NCBI RefSeq assembly: GCF_008386495.1
Contig: NZ_VTHJ01000069.1
Span: forward strand, 1 to 48,083
Source: Streptomyces tailanensis
GTDB lineage: Bacteria > Actinomycetota > Actinomycetes > Streptomycetales > Streptomycetaceae
Reading direction: 5' to 3'
Length of the DNA stretch: 48,083 nt
Part shown: piece by piece, positions 8,487 through 16,479 of the stretch
How the letters are laid out: every line of letters starts with the position of its first letter
How positions within the stretch are numbered: position 1 is the stretch's first letter
Translations under genes and position numbers: made by a program
The notes under the pieces: generated by a model
What the model saw: only the letters and a program-made list of their open reading frames with translations
Told to the model about the DNA's origin: nothing
Databases searched by the model: none

Positions 8487-9158
8487 TCAGCCGCGGGCGG
8501 CCCACATGCCGCGCACATGACCCAGATGGCGGGTCAGCACGGCGCGTACGGCGTCCTCGTCGCGGTCGAGGAGGGCGTCCAGGAGTTCCAGGTGTTCCTG
8601 GGCGGAGGACAGCAGCCGGCCGGCCTCGACGAGCGCGGTGAGACCGTAGAGCCGTGAGCGTTTGCGCAGGTCGCCGACCACTTCGACGAGGTGCGCGTTG
8701 CCCGCGAGGGCGAGCAGGCCGAGGTGGAAGCGGGTGTCGGCCTCGACGTACGCGATGAGGTCCCCGGCGGCCGCGGCGGCCACGATCTCCCGGGCGGCGG
8801 GCCGCAGCGCCTCCAGGGAGACCGGGTCGGCGGTCCCGGCCAGGCCGACGGTGGTCGGGATCTCGATGAGCGAGCGGAGGTGGGTGTACTCGTCGAGCTG
8901 CTTCTCGGTGACCTCGGTGACCCGGAACCCCTTGTTGGGCACGGTGTCGACCAGTCCCTCCTTGGCCAGATCCAGCATGGCCTCGCGCACCGGCGTCGCC
9001 GAGACGCCGAAGCGGGCGGCGAGCGCGGGCGCGGAGTACACCTCGCCCGGCCGCAGCTCACCGGCGATCAGCGCGGCCCGCAGCGCGTCGGCGACCCGCT
9101 CGCGGTAGCTGCGCTTCTTGCCGCCCAGCGTCGGCAGGGCGGGGGCGGACGAGGCCAT
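8487..9158 (-). CDS. GntR/FadR-type regulator (FCD domain) of the hydroxyproline cluster
   Basis: The 223-residue protein has an N-terminal winged helix (RVADALRAALIAGELRPGEV through LAARFGVSATPVREAMLDLA) at about residues 20-80. A helical FCD effector domain follows, with conserved R/H ligand residues (LRSLIEIPTTVGLAG; DTRFHLGLLALAGN; AQEHLELLDALLDRD). FCD regulators usually sense small carboxylates and release DNA on binding. It lies 32 bp downstream of hypE on the same strand and is probably the last gene of the operon. A TGTGACATA-containing motif occurs upstream of two genes of the operon and is the likely operator. GGAG precedes the ATG. Ligand assignment (hydroxyproline or a breakdown product) is from context. 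Confidence 0.85.
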   Translation of the reverse strand: MASSAPALPTLGGKKRSYRERVADALRAALIAGELRPGEVYSAPALAARFGVSATPVREAMLDLAKEGLVDTVPNKGFRVTEVTEKQLDEYTHLRSLIEIPTTVGLAGTADPVSLEALRPAAREIVAAAAAGDLIAYVEADTRFHLGLLALAGNAHLVEVVGDLRKRSRLYGLTALVEAGRLLSSAQEHLELLDALLDRDEDAVRAVLTRHLGHVRGMWAARG

Positions 9159-9190
9159 GGGACTCTCCAGACAACGAACTGAAAGACGAA

Positions 9191-10192
9191 CTAGAGGACG
9201 AATCCGGCCGGGAACGGGTCGGACGGGTCGAGCAGGTACTGCGCCGTGCCGGTGACCCAGGCGCGGCCGGTGAAGCTGGGCAGCACGGCCGGTACGCCGG
9301 CCACCTCGGTCTCGCCGAGCAGCCGTCCCGTGAACCGGGTGCCGATGAAGGACTCGTTCACGAACTCGGTGTGCAAGGGCAGTTCGCCCCGCGCGTGCAG
9401 TTGTGCCATACGCGCGCTGGTGCCCGTACCGCAGGGTGAGCGGTCGAACCAGCCGGGGTGGATCGCCATCGCGTGCCGGGAGTGCCGGGCGGTGGCACCG
9501 GGAGCGTACAGATGGACGTGATGGACCCCATGGATCGACGGGTCCTCGGGGTGCACGGGCTCCTCCTCGGCGTTGATCGCGTCCATCAGAGCCAGGCCCG
9601 CCCGGAGGATGTCGTCCTTGCGGGAGCGGTCGAAGGGCAGCCCGAACTGCTCCAGCGGCAGGATGGCGTAGAAGTTGCCGCCGTATGCAAGGTCATATGT
9701 CACCGTCCGCCCGTCGGCGAGTGCGATTTTGCGGTCGAGGCCGACCGAGAAGGACGGCACGCTCTGCAAGGTGACCGCCTTCGCCGCGCCGTCCTCCACC
9801 GCCACCTCGGCCACGACGAGGCCCGCCGGGGTGTCCAGGCGGATCGTGGTCACCGGCTCGACGACCTCGACCATGCCGGTCTCGACGAGCACGGTCGCGA
9901 CCCCGATCGTGCCGTGCCCGCACATCGGCAGATAGCCGGAGACCTCGATGTAGACGACGCCGTAGTCGCAGTCGGGGCGGGTGGGCGGCTGCAGGATCGC
10001 GCCGCTCATCGCCGCGTGCCCGCGCGGCTCGTTCATCAGCAACTGCTTGACGTCGTCGCGGTGTTCACGGAACCACAGCCGACGCTCGTTCATGGTCGCG
10101 CCGGGGATCGTGCCGATCCCGCCGGTGATCACCCGGGTGGGCATGCCCTCGGTGTGCGAGTCGACGGCGTGCAGGACGAGTTTGCTGCGCAT
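9191..10192 (-). CDS. hypE: 4-hydroxyproline 2-epimerase (proline racemase family)
   Basis: It converts trans-4-hydroxy-L-proline to cis-4-hydroxy-D-proline through a two-cysteine acid/base mechanism. The 333-residue sequence has both cysteines: Cys91 in MCGHGTIG and Cys254 in SPCGTGTSARMA. This separates it from the dehydratase branch, in which one is Thr. The N-terminus VDSHTEGMPTRVITGG is typical. GGGAG lies 7 nt before the ATG. It sits between the HypD-like and GntR genes, in an operon with the D-hydroxyproline dehydrogenase, which makes epimerase rather than proline racemase the better call. The product acts in the cytosol. Confidence 0.9.
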   Translation of the reverse strand: MRSKLVLHAVDSHTEGMPTRVITGGIGTIPGATMNERRLWFREHRDDVKQLLMNEPRGHAAMSGAILQPPTRPDCDYGVVYIEVSGYLPMCGHGTIGVATVLVETGMVEVVEPVTTIRLDTPAGLVVAEVAVEDGAAKAVTLQSVPSFSVGLDRKIALADGRTVTYDLAYGGNFYAILPLEQFGLPFDRSRKDDILRAGLALMDAINAEEEPVHPEDPSIHGVHHVHLYAPGATARHSRHAMAIHPGWFDRSPCGTGTSARMAQLHARGELPLHTEFVNESFIGTRFTGRLLGETEVAGVPAVLPSFTGRAWVTGTAQYLLDPSDPFPAGFVL

Positions 10193-10216
10193 GACCGGTC
10201 TCCCTTCCCGCCCGGG

Positions 10217-11125
10217 TTACGCGAGCCCCGCCGCGACGGCCTTCTCGGTGGCGGAACGGATCGCGGCCTCCTGCTCCGGCAGCAGCTCCACCCGGGGCGG
10301 ACGGCAGCGTCCGCCATGGCGGCCCACGACATCCATGGACAACTTGATGGCCTGCACGAACTCGACCTTGGAGTCCCAGCGCAGCAGCGGGTGCAGCTGT
10401 GCGTAGAGCTGTTTGGCCGTCGCGAGGTCGCCCTCCACCGCCGCGTGGTACAGCTCCACGGTCGCGGCCGGCAGCGCGTTCGGGTACCCGGCGACCCAGC
10501 CCTTGGCGCCCGCCAGCGCGAGCTCCAGCAGTACGTCGTCCGCGCCGATCAACAGGTCCAGTTCCGGGGCGAGTTCGGCGAGCTGGTAGGCGCGGCGGAC
10601 GTCCCCGGAGAACTCCTTCACACCCTGGATGTACCCCTCGCCGTGCAGCTTGGCCAGCAGCTCGGGGACGAGGTCGACCTTGGTGTCGATGGGGTTGTTG
10701 TACGCCACGATCGGCACACCCGCCTTCGCGACCTCCGCGTAGTGCGCGAGCACGGACCGCTCGTCGGCGCGGTACGCGTTCGGCGGCAGCAGCATCACCG
10801 ACGCGCAGCCCGCGTCCCGCGCCTGCTCGGCCCAGCGCCGGGACTCGGCGGACCCGTACGCGGCGACCCCCGGCATCACCCGCGAGCCGCCGATCGCCGC
10901 GACCGCCGTCTCGACGACCTTGGCCCGCTCCTCGGGCGTCAGTACCTGGTACTCGCCGAGCGAGCCGTTCGGTACGACACCGTCGCAGCCGTTCTCGACC
11001 AGCCAGGCGCAGTGCTCGGCGTACCGGTCGAAGTCGACGGACAGGTCGTCCCGCAGGGGGAGGGCGGTGGCGACGAGCACGCCGCGCCAGGGACGGTTTT
11101 CGGTGAGGATCGAGGTGGTCGGCAT
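10217..11125 (-). CDS. Dihydrodipicolinate-synthase-family lyase, likely pyrroline-4-hydroxy-2-carboxylate deaminase
   Basis: The 302-residue barrel protein has the family's Schiff-base Lys170 in GVKEFSGD, Tyr142 in VAYNNP and the GSLGEY substrate loop near residue 54. In this operon it should deaminate delta1-pyrroline-4-hydroxy-2-carboxylate to alpha-ketoglutarate semialdehyde, the step after D-hydroxyproline oxidation. The start at 11125 (MPTTSILTENRPWRG) has GAGAGGG upstream; an upstream in-frame ATG at 11155 lacks one. A motif (11148-11162) shared with the front of the operon lies 23-37 nt before the start, so it may have its own promoter. No semialdehyde dehydrogenase gene is present in the window. 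Confidence 0.85.
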   Translation of the reverse strand: MPTTSILTENRPWRGVLVATALPLRDDLSVDFDRYAEHCAWLVENGCDGVVPNGSLGEYQVLTPEERAKVVETAVAAIGGSRVMPGVAAYGSAESRRWAEQARDAGCASVMLLPPNAYRADERSVLAHYAEVAKAGVPIVAYNNPIDTKVDLVPELLAKLHGEGYIQGVKEFSGDVRRAYQLAELAPELDLLIGADDVLLELALAGAKGWVAGYPNALPAATVELYHAAVEGDLATAKQLYAQLHPLLRWDSKVEFVQAIKLSMDVVGRHGGRCRPPRVELLPEQEAAIRSATEKAVAAGLA

Positions 11126-11147
11126 GGTGGGTTCCCTCTCAATGAGG

Positions 11148-11162
11148 TGTGACATATTACTG
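11148..11162 (+). promoter_or_regulatory. Candidate GntR operator, internal copy
   Basis: TGTGACATATTACTG here matches the motif at 14063-14077 (read on the minus strand) at 14 of 15 positions. It contains a TGT-G-ACA inverted core of the GT..AC kind bound by GntR-family proteins. It overlaps the stop of the oxidoreductase gene and precedes the HypD-like gene, suggesting a second regulated promoter inside the operon. Confidence 0.45.
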
Positions 11163-12599
11163 ATCGGGTGCTACTTCAGTGTCCGCTGCCTGGTCTGCTG
11201 CTTGGTCTGTGACCTGTGCCAGCACCCCCAGCGGCACCGGCCGCGCGAACGGCCGCCGGGCCACGCTCTCCGGGCACCCGGCGATCCCCGCGACGGCGGG
11301 CCCGCACACGCGCCCCTGGCACCAGCCCATCCCGGCCCGGGTGAGCAGCTTCACGGTCCGTACGTCCCCGGCGCCCAGTTCGCCGACGGCCGCGCGGACC
11401 GCCCCGGCGGTGACCTCCTCGCACCGGCAGACGACGGTGCCGTCGGTGACCTGCTCGGTCCAGTGCGCCGGCGGTGCGTACACGGAGTCGAGCGCGGCGA
11501 AGAACTCCCGTAGCGCCGCACGGGACTTGGCGGCCGCCGCCCACTCCCGCGGATCGGGATCCCGGCCCCACAGCCGGGCGGCCGCCGACCGCCCGGCGAT
11601 GTGCCCCTCGGCGAGGGCGAGGGCCGCGCCGCCGATGCCGGTGGTCTCACCCGCCGCCCAGACGCCCGGCACGTCGGTGCGCTGCTCCTCGTCGACGTGG
11701 ACGTTCGGCCCGGTGATCCGGCAGCCGAGCGTCTCGGCGAGGTCGGTGTGCGGCAGCATGCCGTGTCCGACGGCGAGCGTGTCGCAGGGGATGCTCCGCT
11801 CGGTGCCGGGCCGGACACGCCCCGCGGCGTCGAGCGCGGCGACGGTCACGGCCGCCAGCCGGTCCGTGCCGTGCGTCTCGACCACGGTGTGGCGTACGAG
11901 AGTCCGCACCCGGCGGCGCAGCAACTCCCTCGCGTACCCGGCGCCTTCGGCCAGCTTGTCCGGCCGGCCCGCCAGCGCCCCGGCCCGCCGCACGAGCGCC
12001 TTCGGATCCGCCGACTCCACCAGCGCGGCCACCGTGACACCGGCCGCCGCGAGCCCCGTCGCCACCGGCAGCAGCAGTGGACCGGTCCCGGCGACGACCG
12101 CCGTACGGCCCGGCACCGCGAGTCCGCCCTTCAGCATGGCCTGCGCGCCCCCGGCGGTGACGACGCCGGGCAGGGTCCAGCCGGGGAAGGGGAGTACCTT
12201 CTCGTAGCCGCCGGTCGCGAGGAGGACGGCGTCCGCGTGTACCACGGCCGGCTTCTCCTGCTCGGGGCCGAGCAGCGCGTGCACGGTGAAGCCCTCGGGT
12301 GTCCGCTCTTTCCGCTCGACGCACCAGACGTGGTGGTCCGCCAAGTGGCCGACGCGTCCGGCGGCGATGTACTGATCCAGGCCCTCGCGCAGCCGTCGCC
12401 AGGTCCGCCACTGGTGGTGCAGGGCCTCCGGCCGCCGCGCGCCGAGCCCGGCCGAGGGCTGCCGGTAGAACTGGCCGCCGACCGCCGCCGCGGAGTCGAC
12501 CACCGTGACGCGCACGCCCCGCCCGGCCGCCGCCAGCGCCGCGGCGAGCCCGGCGGGGCCCGCGCCGATCACCGCGAGATGGGGTCCCTCAGCGCTCAT
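11157..12599 (-). CDS. FAD/NAD(P)-binding subunit of D-hydroxyproline dehydrogenase, with C-terminal [2Fe-2S] BFD-like domain
   Basis: The 480-residue protein begins with a Rossmann FAD site (VIGAGPAGLAAALAAAGRG). It has a second nucleotide-binding site (TAVVAGTGPLLLPVATGLAA) near the middle and a GVWAAGETTGIGG motif. The C-terminus carries CRCEE and a CQGRVCGP cysteine set of a BFD-like [2Fe-2S] domain. This is the layout of the HcnB/opine-oxidase A-type subunit. It overlaps the 2Fe-2S subunit gene by 11 bp (12589-12599), implying translational coupling, and GAGGGG precedes the ATG. Together with the ferredoxin-like and DAO-like subunits it should form a membrane-associated dehydrogenase passing electrons to the respiratory chain. 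Confidence 0.85.
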   Translation of the reverse strand: MSAEGPHLAVIGAGPAGLAAALAAAGRGVRVTVVDSAAAVGGQFYRQPSAGLGARRPEALHHQWRTWRRLREGLDQYIAAGRVGHLADHHVWCVERKERTPEGFTVHALLGPEQEKPAVVHADAVLLATGGYEKVLPFPGWTLPGVVTAGGAQAMLKGGLAVPGRTAVVAGTGPLLLPVATGLAAAGVTVAALVESADPKALVRRAGALAGRPDKLAEGAGYARELLRRRVRTLVRHTVVETHGTDRLAAVTVAALDAAGRVRPGTERSIPCDTLAVGHGMLPHTDLAETLGCRITGPNVHVDEEQRTDVPGVWAAGETTGIGGAALALAEGHIAGRSAAARLWGRDPDPREWAAAAKSRAALREFFAALDSVYAPPAHWTEQVTDGTVVCRCEEVTAGAVRAAVGELGAGDVRTVKLLTRAGMGWCQGRVCGPAVAGIAGCPESVARRPFARPVPLGVLAQVTDQAADQAADTEVAPDQ

Positions 12600-12888
12600 G
12601 GCCCGTCCCCTCTTGCGTCCGGATGGAGTCGCCCGGCCGGACCGGGACCAGGCAAGCCCGTTGATTGGGGCGGTCGTTGACCGTGACGAGGCAGTCGAAG
12701 CAGACGCCGATGCCGCAGAAGATCCCGCGCGGCCGGCCCTCGCCCCGGGTGGTGCGCCAGGACGTGACCCCGGCGGCCCAGAGCGCGGCGGCGACCGTCT
12801 GACCGGGCAGCGCGTCGATCTCCCGACCGTCCAACGTGACGGTGAAGGCGGGCCCCGGTTCCGCTTCCGCGAGTTCCAGCGGGTTCAT
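12589..12888 (-). CDS. (2Fe-2S)-binding subunit of D-hydroxyproline dehydrogenase
   Basis: The 99-residue ferredoxin-like protein starts MNPLELAEAEPGPAFTVTLD. It contains the plant-type iron-sulfur loop FCGIGVCFDCLVTVN, with a fourth cysteine in RACLVPV. This is the HcnA/SoxA-type small subunit that links the two flavin subunits. It overlaps the preceding gene by four bases (ATGA, 12885-12888) and the following gene by 11, a tightly coupled trio. The N-terminal DGREIDALPGQTVAAALWAAG is conserved in this subunit family. No lesion is visible. Confidence 0.85.
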   Translation of the reverse strand: MNPLELAEAEPGPAFTVTLDGREIDALPGQTVAAALWAAGVTSWRTTRGEGRPRGIFCGIGVCFDCLVTVNDRPNQRACLVPVRPGDSIRTQEGTGHER

Positions 12889-14060
12889 GCCGTGTCCCCC
12901 TCGTAGGCCTCGCACTCCTCGAACCGATCCGGCCGGAACGGCATCAGGTCCAGATCGGGCGTCTTCCCGCCGAGCATCTGGGCGATCAGCTGCCCGGTGC
13001 CGGTGGCGAGCCCGATCCCGGCGCCCTCGTGGCCGCAGGCGTGGAACAGCCCCGGCACCCGGGGGTCGGGCCCGATCGCGGGCAGATGGTCGGGCATGTA
13101 CGGCCGGAAGCCGATGTACGTCCGCATCGCCCGCACCCGTTCCAGGAAGGGAAACAGCCGGGTGGCGCCCGCCGCCAGCGCCCGTACGACGGGCAGCGAG
13201 AACGACCGGTCGAAGCCGACGCGCTCCCGGCTCGCCCCGATCAGCACCGGCCCGGCGGCCGTGCCCTCGACGACCGGGGAGGTCTGGAGCGCCGCCGAGT
13301 CGCTGGCCACGTCGGCCACGTAGTCGGCGGCGTACACCTTGTGCCGCACCAGGGGCGGGAGCGGCTCGGTGACGAGGACGAAGCCGCGCCGGGGGAGGAC
13401 GGGCAGGCCGACTCCGGCGAGCGTGGCCAGCTCGCCGCCCCAGGTTCCGGCGGCGTTCACGACGGCCGGTGCGTGGATGTCGCCCCGGTCGGTCCGTACG
13501 CCGCGTACGGTGCCGGCGGCCGCGCGCAGCACCTCGGTCACGGTGCGGCCGGTGAGCAGCCGGGCGCCGGAGGCCCGTACGAGATGGGCGGCGGCCAGGG
13601 TGGGCATGACCTGGGCGTCCTGCGGGTAGTACACGCCGCCCGCGAGGCCGGGTGCCAAGTAGGGCTCCAGATCGGCGAGTTGATGTGCGGCGATGGTTTC
13701 CGCCGTGACTCCGGCGGCGCGCTGCCCGGCCGCGAAGTCCTCCAGGGCGCTGAGCCCGTCCGGGGTGGAGGCGACGACGAGGCCGCCCTTCGCCTCGTAC
13801 TCGAACGCCGGGCCGAGGCCGGGCTCGGCGGCCAGTTCGGTCCACAACCGATTGGACAGCAGGGCGAGTTCGAGCTCGGGGCCCGGTTCCTTGTCGGAGA
13901 CCAGGAGGTTGCCCTCACCGGCGCCGGTCGTGCCGCCCGCCACCGGGCCCCGGTCCACCACGGCGACGCCCAGACCCGTCCGGGCCGCGTACAGGGCGCA
14001 GGCCGCGCCCACCATTCCCGCTCCGACAACCACGACGTCGCAGGTCAGTCGCTCGGTCAC
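12885..14060 (-). CDS. FAD-dependent DAO-family subunit of D-hydroxyproline dehydrogenase
   Basis: The 391-residue flavoprotein has an N-terminal dinucleotide site (VVVVGAGMVGAACALYAART) and the DAO-fold substrate domain. C-terminal motifs are RTYIGFRPYMPDHLPAIGPD and CGHEGAGIGLATGTGQLIAQM. It is the catalytic subunit expected to oxidise cis-4-hydroxy-D-proline to delta1-pyrroline-4-hydroxy-2-carboxylate. The start is a GTG at 14060 with no ribosome site. The candidate GntR operator (14063-14077) lies only 2 nt upstream, so transcription may start at or close to the GTG. It is first in the operon. A glycine oxidase or D-amino-acid oxidase role is possible, but the three-subunit setting argues for the dehydrogenase. 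Confidence 0.85.
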   Translation of the reverse strand: MTERLTCDVVVVGAGMVGAACALYAARTGLGVAVVDRGPVAGGTTGAGEGNLLVSDKEPGPELELALLSNRLWTELAAEPGLGPAFEYEAKGGLVVASTPDGLSALEDFAAGQRAAGVTAETIAAHQLADLEPYLAPGLAGGVYYPQDAQVMPTLAAAHLVRASGARLLTGRTVTEVLRAAAGTVRGVRTDRGDIHAPAVVNAAGTWGGELATLAGVGLPVLPRRGFVLVTEPLPPLVRHKVYAADYVADVASDSAALQTSPVVEGTAAGPVLIGASRERVGFDRSFSLPVVRALAAGATRLFPFLERVRAMRTYIGFRPYMPDHLPAIGPDPRVPGLFHACGHEGAGIGLATGTGQLIAQMLGGKTPDLDLMPFRPDRFEECEAYEGDTA

Positions 14061-14062
14061 GC

Positions 14063-14077
14063 CAGTACTATGTCACA
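14063..14077 (-). promoter_or_regulatory. Candidate GntR operator at the head of the hydroxyproline operon
   Basis: On the minus strand the site reads TGTGACATAGTACTG, preceded by CCA, so ATGTGACAT forms a short inverted repeat. It matches the copy at 11148-11162 at 14 of 15 positions. Its position directly before the GTG of the DAO-type subunit would place a bound repressor over the promoter. Confidence 0.5.
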
Positions 14078-14196
14078 TGGCTCTGTCCGCGTGAAGAGCG
14101 CGAAACCCCGGCGTACGTCCCGACGGCGTCGCCGTCGGGCTACCCTGCACGCCAACCCTGAACGCCCCGGCACAAGTCACCTCGAAGGACCACGCG

Positions 14197-15153
14197 ATGG
14201 CACACGACAGGCCCTGCTGCGCCCCCGGTCGGGAGCCTGTGGCCGTGCCGTTGGGGGTGACGAGGGACATGACCTCGGCTGAGCCACAGGAGGCGCGGCA
14301 CACCGAACGGCTGCTGGAACTGCCCGGCGGCCTTTTCCTCATGGGCACCGAGGACGAGGTCGGCTATCCGGCGGACGGCGAAGGACCGGTCCGGGAGATC
14401 GAGCTGAGCCCGTTCCGGATCGCCGCGACGACCGTCACCAACGAACAGTTCGCGGCCTTCGTGGACGCGACCGGCCATGTGACGGAGGCCGAGCACTTCG
14501 ACTTCTCCTTCGTCTTCGAGGGCTTCCTCCCCGACGACCTGTTCGCCGTGTCCCCACGCGTCCCCGGCACCCCATGGTGGCGCGGCGTCCGAGGCGCCGC
14601 CTGGCGGCACCCGGAAGGCCCCGGCTCCTCCGTCGACGCGATCCTCGACCACCCCGTCGTGCACGTCTCCTGGAACGACGCACAGGCCTACTGCGCCTGG
14701 TCCGGGACCCGGCTGCCCACCGAGGCCGAGTGGGAGTACGCGGCCCGCGGCGGCCTCGAACGGAAGCGCTACCCCTGGGGCGACGACCTCGCCCCCGACG
14801 GCCGCCCCACCTGCAACATCTGGCGCGGCACCTTCCCCACCCACAACACCGCCGCCGACGGCTACCGCTCCACGGCCCCCGCCGACGCCTTCGCCCCCAA
14901 CGGCTACGGCCTCCACAACACCGTCGGCAACGTCTGGGAGTGGTGCGCCGACCACTTCAGCCCCGACTTCCACCTGACCGGCCCCCGTACCGACCCCACC
15001 GGCCCCCCGAACGGCCCCTCCCGCGTCATGCGCGGCGGCTCCCACATGTGCCACGCCTCCTACTGCAACCGCTACCGCGTGGCCGCCCGCTCCTCCAACA
15101 CCCCCGACAGCTCGGCCGGCAACATCGGCTTCCGCGTCGCGGCGACGATCTGA
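14197..15153 (+). CDS. Formylglycine-generating enzyme (sulfatase-modifying factor)
   Basis: The aerobic FGE converts the cysteine of a CxPxR motif in sulfatases to formylglycine using copper and oxygen. The 318-residue protein has the full SUMF1 fold: GGLFLMGTEDE, TNEQFAAFVDATG, HPVVHVSWNDAQAYCAW, LPTEAEWEYAARGG, GNVWEWC and RVMRGGSHMCHASYCNRYRV. Cys285 and Cys290 match the two active-site cysteines that bind copper. They separate true FGE from the many look-alikes such as EgtB-type proteins. GAAGGA lies 8-9 nt before the ATG at 14197. No sulfatase gene is in the window, so its client is elsewhere. Cytosolic. Confidence 0.9.
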   Translation: MAHDRPCCAPGREPVAVPLGVTRDMTSAEPQEARHTERLLELPGGLFLMGTEDEVGYPADGEGPVREIELSPFRIAATTVTNEQFAAFVDATGHVTEAEHFDFSFVFEGFLPDDLFAVSPRVPGTPWWRGVRGAAWRHPEGPGSSVDAILDHPVVHVSWNDAQAYCAWSGTRLPTEAEWEYAARGGLERKRYPWGDDLAPDGRPTCNIWRGTFPTHNTAADGYRSTAPADAFAPNGYGLHNTVGNVWEWCADHFSPDFHLTGPRTDPTGPPNGPSRVMRGGSHMCHASYCNRYRVAARSSNTPDSSAGNIGFRVAATI

Positions 15154-15186
15154 ACCGACAGCGCCGCCAGCCCGACAGAGAACGAG

Positions 15187-16014
15187 TCAGGCCCTGGTCG
15201 TCGACCGGTGAACCGCCCTGACCCTGCGGTCGAACTCGCGGTTGAGGAACGGCATGAGCACGCTGCCGAACCGGGCCAGTGCCCGCGTACCCAGGTCCGG
15301 GCAGATCATGAAACGCCGCTGATCGATACCCCGTACGATCGCCGCCGCGACCCGTTCCGCCGTGAGTGGCTTGATCGTTCCGCCGACCACCCGGGTCTCC
15401 TCCGGCTTCCACTGGTTCTCCTCGGCGAGCTGGGGGGTGTCCACGTCCGGCGGGAAGACGACACCGACGTGCACCCCGCGCGGCACGAGTTCGGCCCGCA
15501 GCGACTCCATCAGCCCGCGCACGGCGAACTTGGCCGGAGCGTACGCGCTGTAGCCGAAGATCCCGAGCAGCCCGGCGGCGGACGACACCGCGACCACGCT
15601 GCCGTACCCGCGTTCCACCATGCCGGGGGCGACGGCCCGCAGGGCGTACAGCGTGCCGAAGTAGTCGACCTCCATCATCTGCCGGAAGACCTCGTCCGAC
15701 AGCTCCAGGAAGTGCCCCGGGCGCGCGAGCCCCGCCGAGGTGATCAGGATGTCGCAGGGCTGCCCCTGTTCCGCCTCCAGTTCGGTGATGGCACGGGTGA
15801 GGGCCGCCCGGTCGGCCACGTCGACCACTCGCGAGGCGGCCGAGACCGTCTGCGCGGCCGCCTCCAGGCGTTCCGCTCCCCGTGCGATCAGCGACAGCTT
15901 CGCACCACGTGCCGCGAGCAGCCGGGCCGTGGCCAGGCCGATGCCGCTCGACCCGCCGGTCACGATCACATGGGCCGAACCGACGTCCAGGGGGCGTGTG
16001 TTCCGCAGTCTCAT
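15187..16014 (-). CDS. Short-chain dehydrogenase/reductase, 3-ketosphinganine-reductase-like
   Basis: The 275-residue SDR has the NAD(P) site VTGGSSGIGLATARLLAARG near residues 18-37. It also has an NSAG-like ITSAGLA, the catalytic Ser in AVSSAAG and the YAPAK motif. The longer C-terminus (FPPDVDTPQLAEEN to YR-less RFMICPDLG) and the PDVDTP motif resemble 3-dehydrosphinganine reductases (KDSR type). Substrate cannot be set from sequence. It converges on the FGE gene with 33 bp between the stops. Confidence 0.8.
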   Translation of the reverse strand: MRLRNTRPLDVGSAHVIVTGGSSGIGLATARLLAARGAKLSLIARGAERLEAAAQTVSAASRVVDVADRAALTRAITELEAEQGQPCDILITSAGLARPGHFLELSDEVFRQMMEVDYFGTLYALRAVAPGMVERGYGSVVAVSSAAGLLGIFGYSAYAPAKFAVRGLMESLRAELVPRGVHVGVVFPPDVDTPQLAEENQWKPEETRVVGGTIKPLTAERVAAAIVRGIDQRRFMICPDLGTRALARFGSVLMPFLNREFDRRVRAVHRSTTRA

Positions 16015-16028
16015 GGCGGGGAGCGTAC

Positions 16029-16244
16029 TCAGAGTCCGAGTCCCTGGACCATGTCGTCAACGACGAACCGGCACGGGGGCAGCGGCCGCCGCTCCGATCG
16101 CGAAGGTGCCACCGCGGCGGGCCGTCCGGCGGTCCGATCGGCCGACGCCACCGCCGGTGCGGCGTCCCTCGCCGTGAGCTTGCCGGAGAGGATGTCCGCC
16201 AGAACAAGGATTCCGTCGGGCGGGGAGATTCCCGAGGTTTTCAT
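16029..16244 (-). CDS. Small protein of 71 residues, unknown
   Basis: The frame reads MKTSGISPPDGILVLADILS, then a helical GKLTARDAAPAV, a Ser/Arg/Pro-rich middle and a tail ending RFVVDDMVQGLGL. An AAAGGA ribosome site lies 6-8 nt before the ATG, and the frame ends 15 bp before the SDR gene in the same direction, so co-transcription is plausible. No family is recognised. A leader-plus-variable-tail shape could suggest a peptide precursor, but no maturation genes adjoin it. The coding call itself is moderate. Confidence 0.35.
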   Translation of the reverse strand: MKTSGISPPDGILVLADILSGKLTARDAAPAVASADRTAGRPAAVAPSRSERRPLPPCRFVVDDMVQGLGL

Positions 16245-16479
16245 GGACCGGTCCTTTCCGCGGGGCGTCCAAGAGTGACGCGTCCACCGGTGTCGCAGTT
16301 GACGCAACAGTGTCCGATCCCGCTTCATCCCTGGTTGACTGGCTGATTAACCAACGATGAACTCGAAGGCGGAAGTCGTCCTCCGGGGCGGCACCCTCAT
16401 CACGACCCAACATCACCCGCTCGGCCGAGCACCGGGGTGGCCTCTGGGAAGTCACCCCGTACGCGGGTGTGATGGCCGC

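Noticed and set aside
14197..15153. FGE gene as part of a sulfatase locus.
   Set aside because: No gene with a CxPxR-type sulfatase motif was found in the window.
16245..16479. A c-di-AMP (ydaO-type) riboswitch before the KimA-like gene.
   Set aside because: No recognisable conserved ydaO core or fitting stems were found in the 235 bp upstream.
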